From Amylostereum areolatum (taxonomy: Eukaryota; Basidiomycota; Agaricomycetes; Russulales; Stereaceae), in the NCBI GenBank assembly GCA_012932865.1, contig SAXG01000002.1, positions 1,736,001 through 1,800,000 on the forward strand: a DNA stretch of 64,000 nucleotides. Direction: 5' to 3'. The notes under the pieces are model-generated. The model saw only the letters and a program-made list of their open reading frames with translations. It ran no database searches and had not been told where the DNA came from. A program made the translations under genes and the position numbers. Shown one piece after another: positions 58,101-64,000 of this stretch (positions are counted from its first letter, which is position 1; every line of letters begins with the position of its first letter).

Positions 58101-58593
58101 TGGAAAGAACATCGGGTTCCGAAACTGGCACCCTGTGCCGTGAGTCCCTCTTCGCCTGTATCCCGAGGAACACTGATTAAGCCCTTTGCCTTCTTCGATT
58201 TTAGAGCGACGACGGGTGGGGAGGAGGACGGCGGGCGGGGGCATAATGGTGGCGTCTGGGAGTGGACGTCGACCGTGTTTGATAAATATGAAGGGTTCAC
58301 TCCGATGAACTTGTACCCTGGGTACGAGTTCCTTTACCCTAATTCCCTCTAGTCGTGCTTACCAGTCCCATCCCCATACTTAGGTACTCCACCGACTTCT
58401 TCGATACCCGCCACAACACCGTCGTACGCATCTCTCTTTCCTCCTGTCGCTCGCATGTCTGATGAGCACTCCGCAGATTGGCGGCTCGTATGCGACCATC
58501 CCGCGTCTGGCCGAGCGCCGCTCGCTGCGCAACTACTACCAGCGCAACTATCCATACGCTTGGATCGGCGGGCGCATCGCCTACGACAATTGA
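55194..58593 (+). CDS. EGT1: Ergothioneine synthase Egt1 (methyltransferase plus sulfoxide synthase)
   Basis: This one protein makes hercynine from histidine and SAM, then joins it to cysteine with oxygen to form the sulfoxide precursor of the antioxidant ergothioneine. The N-terminal EgtD-like methyltransferase shows IVLELGAGSLRKT, YYALDLEQREL and LLFLGSSLGNFTPGADA. The central DinB-like part has HICLFYTGHIPTFLD and the iron-binding HX3HXE motif in LEHEGFHAE. The C-terminal FGE-type domain shows RPVTNGQFYEFW, GGRLPTEPELRLF, GGVWEWTSTVFDKYEGF and the end NYPYAWIGGRIAYDN. About ten short introns split it. All key blocks are present, so the gene should be active. Confidence 0.95.
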
Positions 58594-59167
58594 ACCAGCA
58601 GACTCAAGTGAAGTCCGGAGAATGAGACGTGCGCAGAATCTGTGCTATCCATGCTATGTGTAACTCCCGCGATTGTCTATCAACCTGCATGTCTGTGCTT
58701 ATGTTGTGAGTGCATATCCTGCTGTTATGTTCGGGCGACACCGTCAATTGTATGTACGAGTAGGGCGGCCGTCTTGGCCCCATAGAGTTTGGTTTCGCGC
58801 TGGCGGTTGTATCAGTATGTTGCTTTATTTTACAGTAGCGTGCGCCTCAAGGCCACCGGAAGGCTTTCCGCGGACCTATCGGGTGCTCCGCCATCTATAA
58901 ACATACTAGCCTCGCTCAACGCTCAACCGGACACCCGGTACCACAGCTGGCGAGCTCGGGCCCATCTTCGTCTTTAGGCTCTCAATTCCCCACCGCTCGG
59001 CCTCAAGTCTCCTTCCTTCTTCGGGTAGGAGCTCCGTTGTCCTTATATATATCGACACATGAATGATGATGTTCCGCAAATGAAGCCGTCATATAAATAC
59101 TGACGACTCGAGGGATATTACTGTACTCTTCTCCGGCCTACCCATCCTCGCTTCATCGTTCCACGCT
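58594..59167. other. Intergenic region with TATA element of the carboxylesterase
   Basis: TATAAAT at 59092-59098 is 70 bp before the ATG at 59168. Nothing else recognised. Confidence 0.45.
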
Positions 59168-61609
59168 ATGCACGCACTCCTCACCCTATCCATCTTGACT
59201 CTCAAGGCGCTAGTCGCACCCGCGCCCACACTCGACGTCGTCACCACAGCGGGCACGTATCGCGGCGTGTCCGTCTCGAACGGCACCGAGCGCTGGCTCG
59301 GAATCCCGTTCGCACAGGCGCCCGTGGGCGGTCTTCGGTTCAAGGCGCCGGTGCCGCTTGCGGAGCCCGCGATAGGCGTACAGGTGGCAGATACGTTCGG
59401 GGACGCGTGTCCACAGCCTGCGAGGTCGACGTTGGGCGCACCCATCAGCGAAGACTGTTTACACCTAAATGTGGGTGGGGGGTAGGGGTGAAGACGATTG
59501 AGCTGATTGGATTGCGCATAGATCTGGAGGCCCCGGGGTACGCCGGCGGACGCGAAGCTTCCTGTGCTATTCTACATACATGTGGGTCTCTTTCATCAGT
59601 CGCGTGCGACGCTGAATACTGAGTAACACTGGCATCGCGCCTTTGCAGGGAGGGTTCTTTATGATAGGGTAAGGCCCGTAATCACCGTTGCTCGGTCCAG
59701 AGCTTCCATTACATTTCCAGCGCCTCGTCCGACCATACGTTTGATCCAACCCGTAGGATCTTCTCGTCGTTGTGACCCGTGAGGCAGTTTGCTCACAGTA
59801 CTATCATCTCAGGGATCATTCAACGTAGTGTGGATAACGGGAGACCTATCATGTTTGCCTCTGCGTACGCCATTTCCCTCTTGAATTCGAGAGTCTCCGA
59901 CTTGTAACGTCGGTCGAACACCCCCCTCAGTAATTATCGTCTGAACTCCTTCGGCTTTGTGGGTACAAAGCTGTATGATTTTCGGGATACAAGCGACCTA
60001 ACCGATCCTCCATGTTCTTCTAGCTGGCGAGCGCGAACGTGCCAGAAGCCGACCTCAATGTCGGATTTCAAGATAATCGAGCCGCGTTGGAATTCATACA
60101 GGATAATATTGAGGCCTTTGGAGGCGATCCAGGCAAGGTACATTGTGGAGGTTTCCACCACCGTATTTATGGGCTGACGCCTGACATGCGGTTCTTCTAG
60201 GTTACGCTCTGGGGACAAGTTAGTTTCTGGTCACTCAGGCCACCGTAGGCCTTGCTTTTGACGAATCTCTACATAGTCTGCAGGTGGTGGAGCAGTGGAA
60301 ACACAGCTCGTGTACCCTTCTCAACGTGACCTCTTCCGAGCGGTTATCACGGATTCGTCTACAGGACCTTTGTACGCATCCTTCAGTTGTCCAGCTAGAA
60401 CGTTTCTCTCATTACGGCCCCCACGAACAGCAAGACCTCGCCGTCCCCTGCTGTCTTTGACCAGGAAGGAATGACATACAGCTCACTTCTGAAGGCCGTC
60501 GACTGTCCCTCGGGCGAGGCGTCCTTCCAGTGTTTGCAAGGCGCTGATTTCAAGGTGCCTCTTTGGTTTTTTCTCGAATAAGTCTTGGATCAGTCTGACG
60601 TTTGCCACGACATAGACCTTTATGAACGCAAGCAACGCGCTGATCAAGGCGACGATGAACGACCACATCTGGGAACCGGTCCTTGCCGCGGGCAACTTCA
60701 TCTCGGAAAGGTCATCGGTTAGAATCGCCAACGGGAACTTTTCTCGCGTGCCAATCATTGCAGGGTCCAACGTGAGTTTTTCCACTTATCCCTCTATTTC
60801 CACACTGTGTTAAAGACATCCCTTAGCTGAATGATGGCTCCCGCTTCAGCACCACCACCCGCAATCAGAATCTCACAGGCGCGGCGCAGGACGACGCGTT
60901 CAGCAAGTACATCCTTGCTGCTTCTCTCATCGACACCTCGAAGGTGACACCCGATCTTCTCGACAAAATCCATAAGGTCTACCCCCAGAATGATACCTCA
61001 TTGGGAGCACCGTTCAACACTGGCGATTCGCTCTACGACCGCTCGTCCGCGTTCTACGGGGACAACGCATACACGGCTCCACGACGTCGGCTGTTGAAGA
61101 CAGCTGCGGGGACCCAGAAGGTGTGGGGATACCGGTTTGATGAATTTATCACTGGTGCCGACGCAAGATTGGGAGGTACATGGATGTCCTTTGCACGCGT
61201 CCAAGTATTGACATAGAGCGACAGTTGCCCACGGCTCGGAGCTAAGCTTCCTCTTTGGACCTGTGCCCGCCAACGAGTCAGTGGATTTCGCAAACATGTA
61301 CTTGGACTTTTATCTCAACTTCGTCACGGATTTGAACCCGGGAGGTAATTAGCTCTTGCAGCGAGCAAAATGAGGCGAGATCACTGATGAACTCTCCTCA
61401 TAGATGGATGGGAACCATACACGGCACATAACCCGATGGTCCTGCGACTGAAAAGCAGCGACACGAAGATGATTGACGATGGTGGGCTCTTCCTACTTCT
61501 GTTAGTTCCGACGTAACCCTGATAGACATTCTCTAAATCGACAGACTTTTGGAACGCACGACTGAACTTGCTGAACACGCACCAATTCTTGGATGAGTTC
61601 ATTCGGTGA
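59168..61609 (+). CDS. Secreted type-B carboxylesterase/lipase
   Basis: An alpha/beta-hydrolase that cleaves carboxylic esters. It starts with the signal peptide MHALLTLSILTLKALVAPAP. Family blocks in order: GTYRGVSV, WLGIPFAQAPVGGLRF, ISEDCLHLN, LPVLFYIHGGGFFMIG, NYRLNSFGF (joined over a GTGGGT donor to LASANVPEADLNVGFQDNRA), EAFGGDPGK-VTLWGQ, and across an intron SAGGGAVETQ with the nucleophile Ser. Later blocks are VPIIAGSN, a long domain with NDTSLGAPFNTGDSLYDRSS, WGYRFDEF, and AHGSELSFLFG containing the catalytic His. It ends LNTHQFLDEFIR. At least ten introns, all giving consistent phases where checked. Intact; substrate unknown. Confidence 0.85.
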
Positions 61610-61847
61610 TCAGGAAGAATGCGACTGCTCCCATGTCGATGCGTAGTGCTCTGCGTAGTATGTAGACGACATTGAATGCTATTTCAGACTTGATAGAGCA
61701 GAACCCACGGAGGCTCGGCCGATATGCGGCCAGTTTTACTCCCCATATGGGCTTATTCCGGCGTTCGCCGCTTGTTACACCGGCGGCTTAGCCGAAGTCT
61801 CTCTTGAGTGCACCACTTGTGTCTCACCCCCTCCCGCACTCTGAGCC

Positions 61848-63243
61848 ATGGCCCACCTCACGAAACCCGTGAAATACAATATTGAGGATTCGAACATCGC
61901 CCTCTTTGGCTCAGATGTATGATCTCACGTTTCGCGGAACCGCCATCCTCTGACACGAACTCGTCAATTATCGGCCGCACGTAGTTGGAGAAACGTGTCC
62001 ACGAACATGCAGGAGACATCGAACACGCATGGACCGATGCTGGATTGGAGCCTGGCCTTCAAGTTTGGCGGGTCGAGAAGTTCACTATCGTAGACTGGCC
62101 GAAAGAACGCCACGATTCCTTCTACGACGGCGACTCTTACATTGTTTTACACGTAAGGGCACATCTCCTGTGGAGGCGGTACAACGAGTGCGCTTACGAA
62201 CTCACCTTTCGCCGGTACATCATGTAGACGTATAAGAAGGACCCCGATTCCGAGGCATTATACTATGATCTTCACTTCTGGCTAGGAGAGAACACTAGCC
62301 AGGACGAGGCCGGCACAGCCGCTTATAAGACAGTTGAACTCGATGATCGTAAGGGAAGGTGCATCTTGCTGGGACCTTACTAATTTACCTCTGTAGATTT
62401 GAAGGGACGCCCCGTTCAGCATCGCGAAGTCCAAGGATTTGAATCTGTACGGTTTATCTCTTACTTCCCTCAGTTTACAACGCTTCGCGGGGGAGTCTCC
62501 ACTGGTTTCCACCATGTCACCGCTCCTCCTCCGGACGATATCAGCCGTCTATACCGCGTCGGCGTTGTTCAGGACCACGCTCACCCAGGAAAGTCTGTGC
62601 TCTTGGTCCGCGAAGTCCCATCCGACGCGACAAGTCTTGAGCGGGGCGACGTGTTTGTGCTCGACAAGGGTGCTGTCATATGGCAGCTGAACACCAGGGA
62701 CAGTGTGGGCAAAGAGAAGTTCAGGGCGGCCGAATTCGTGCAATCGATCGTCAATGAACGGAAGGGACAATGCGAGTCTACAGTCTTCGGTGGGTGCACT
62801 GCAAAAGGCTTCCAGTATCAGACTCATCCGATCCCATCTTTCAGACGAAGGTGGCTCTGGTGCAGGCATTTTCCTGTCTGCCCTCGGATTGGACGTGTTT
62901 CCTACTCGTTCTCATCGGAATGCAACCAGCGGACGGGGCACCGTCAAGCTTTTCCGCTTGTCCGACTCAACAGGCACAATGGAACTCGCCCCTGCATCCT
63001 CCCTCTCTTCAGACGACGCTTTTCTACTCGATGCTGCGACAGACGATGCGCAACCCGCCGTATACGTTTGGATTGGCCGCAACGCAGTCGCTCAAGGAAC
63101 GACGTTCTGCGCTGCAGTACGCGCAGGCCCATCTCTATGAGAAGCGTCGCCGAGGGGAGATTGCAAGTGCAGGTATAAGCGTCGTTGCAATGCGCGAGGG
63201 TTCAGAAAGTGACGATTTTACGGAGGCACTGACACGATCGTAG
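61848..63243 (+). CDS. Fragmin/gelsolin-family actin-binding protein
   Basis: Severs and caps actin filaments in a calcium-dependent way in this family. The start [20 protein letters not shown] leads into gelsolin repeat 1: [36 protein letters not shown] and [20 protein letters not shown]. Repeat 2 has [35 protein letters not shown] and [20 protein letters not shown]. Repeat 3 has [29 protein letters not shown] and VYVWIGRNA. Three repeats match the fungal fragmin length. Introns lie near 61916-61983, 62152-62226, 62350-62397, 62793-62844 and 63094-63110 or nearby. The 3' borders are less certain. Confidence 0.85.
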
Positions 63244-63440
63244 GCCTTCCCCAAACTGATGATATATGTATTTGTACAGTGGCGGCGGATCTTGTAGCTA
63301 TGTATCGTCGAACTCGACAGTCACTCCATTTTACCCAGCTGGATCCGAGAGACACAATGACCTACAACCCCGAAAAGCGATCCTTAATCCAAATATATTC
63401 CAGATGAGTCCCCCATCGATGCAGCTACCTGCGCAATGCA

Positions 63441-64000
63441 TCATATCCCATCGTCCTTCTGCTTCCTCTCCCACTCGGACAACCGCTTCATGAACTGTGC
63501 CCACTGCTCCTCCGTCTTTACACCTTTGAGCCACGCCTTCGCCGTCTCCTCGCCAGTACCCCTCGACCCGTTTCCACCCCTGCTTCAACAACAGAGCTTG
63601 GTCCCGGCCGAACCTACGCCACTCCTCCGTGTAATTCTGCTGGACATCCGGGATGCCCGGGTTGCCCGCCAGCCCTCGCTCCTGCAAAAAGCGTACAAGT
63701 CCATCCTGGTATTTCACCCCAGCTTGCTCGCCTAGGATCAACCGGTGGCCAATATAGCCAGGGTCGTAACCCGCGTCGCGCAAGTGAGTCTCGTCCTGGT
63801 TCAATTCGTCCAACAAGGCCGCACGAGAAGGGAGGAGCGACGGATTCGCGATAGTGTGGCCCGTGAACAGAGCCTGGGCGTGGTCGGAGAACGCGTTGGC
63901 AACAAAGATGGGGAGGCCGATGAAATAGAGAGCGCCTTGGGGATATGAAGGGTCGAGGGATAGAAGATGATTGTATAGTGGACGAATGTAACGCAAGTTG
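63441..64000 (-). CDS. Flavin-containing monooxygenase, C-terminal part, possible frameshift
   Basis: The gene enters from the right edge. Readable blocks are YIRPLYNHLLSLDPSYPQGA, LYFIGLPIFVANAFSDHAQA, RDAGYDPGYIGHRLILGEQA and YTEEWRRFGRDQALLLKQGW, typical of the C-terminal third of FMO-like NADPH-dependent enzymes. After KRVEG the frame is wrong: removing one base from a C4 run (63559-63562 on the plus strand) restores a family-like end, KAWLKGVKTEEQWAQFMKRL ... KQKDDGI with the stop at 63441. As written the frame instead runs on to 63331. The difference may be a real mutation or an assembly error. Confidence 0.65.

Noticed and set aside
1..64000. CRISPR arrays, bacterial operons or prophage features
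   Set aside because: The window is eukaryotic, with spliced genes; no array-like regular repeats were seen.

Overview
The window reads as Basidiomycota, most likely an Agaricomycete. The nuclear DNA is GC-rich and the genes are dense, with many short GT-AG introns of about 50-60 nt. Several families typical of mushrooms are present: a DUF6534 membrane protein, a fused ergothioneine synthase, a GH35 beta-galactosidase, fragmin and a JEN1-type transporter. All calls rest on reading the translations by eye; no database search was run, and exon borders are stated only where I checked them.

Layout. Positions 1-7053 hold a Ty3/gypsy chromovirus (gag, pol with chromodomain, 3' LTR). Its 5' LTR is not recognisable in the window. 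It sits inside the coding sequence of a second, leftward-transcribed transposase-like gene (7054 to about 10430), giving a nested insertion. A divergent unknown gene follows (10636-11366). From 11.4 to 45 kb the window is mostly conserved host genes: thioesterase copy 1 (12.1 kb), TEF1, FEN1, a YEATS protein, a DUF6534 protein, CFT1/CPSF160, a JEN1-like transporter, NOP12, GH35 beta-galactosidase and a DHHC palmitoyltransferase. From 45.5 to 51.3 kb the content is more fluid: thioesterase copy 2, an internally deleted FAD-oxidase (BBE-like) pseudogene, an intron-containing tRNA-Ala, a short AT-rich hAT-type MITE with a perfect 8-bp target duplication, and thioesterase copy 3. From 51.7 kb to the end come a multi-TM protein, a weak DUF6593-like candidate, EGT1, a carboxylesterase, fragmin and the C-terminal end of a flavin monooxygenase.

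How the genes relate. There is no obvious biosynthetic cluster. FEN1 and the YEATS gene are divergent across about 200 bp containing MCB/E2F-like and TGACG motifs. The three thioesterase paralogues share one exon plan, including a 14-nt microexon that supplies the His-Gly-Gly turn; one copy uses a GC-AG intron. The most unusual observations are a tandem SUMO-interacting-motif duplication and a -1 frameshift heptamer in the retroelement, the microexon family, the hAT MITE and the deleted FAD-oxidase gene.
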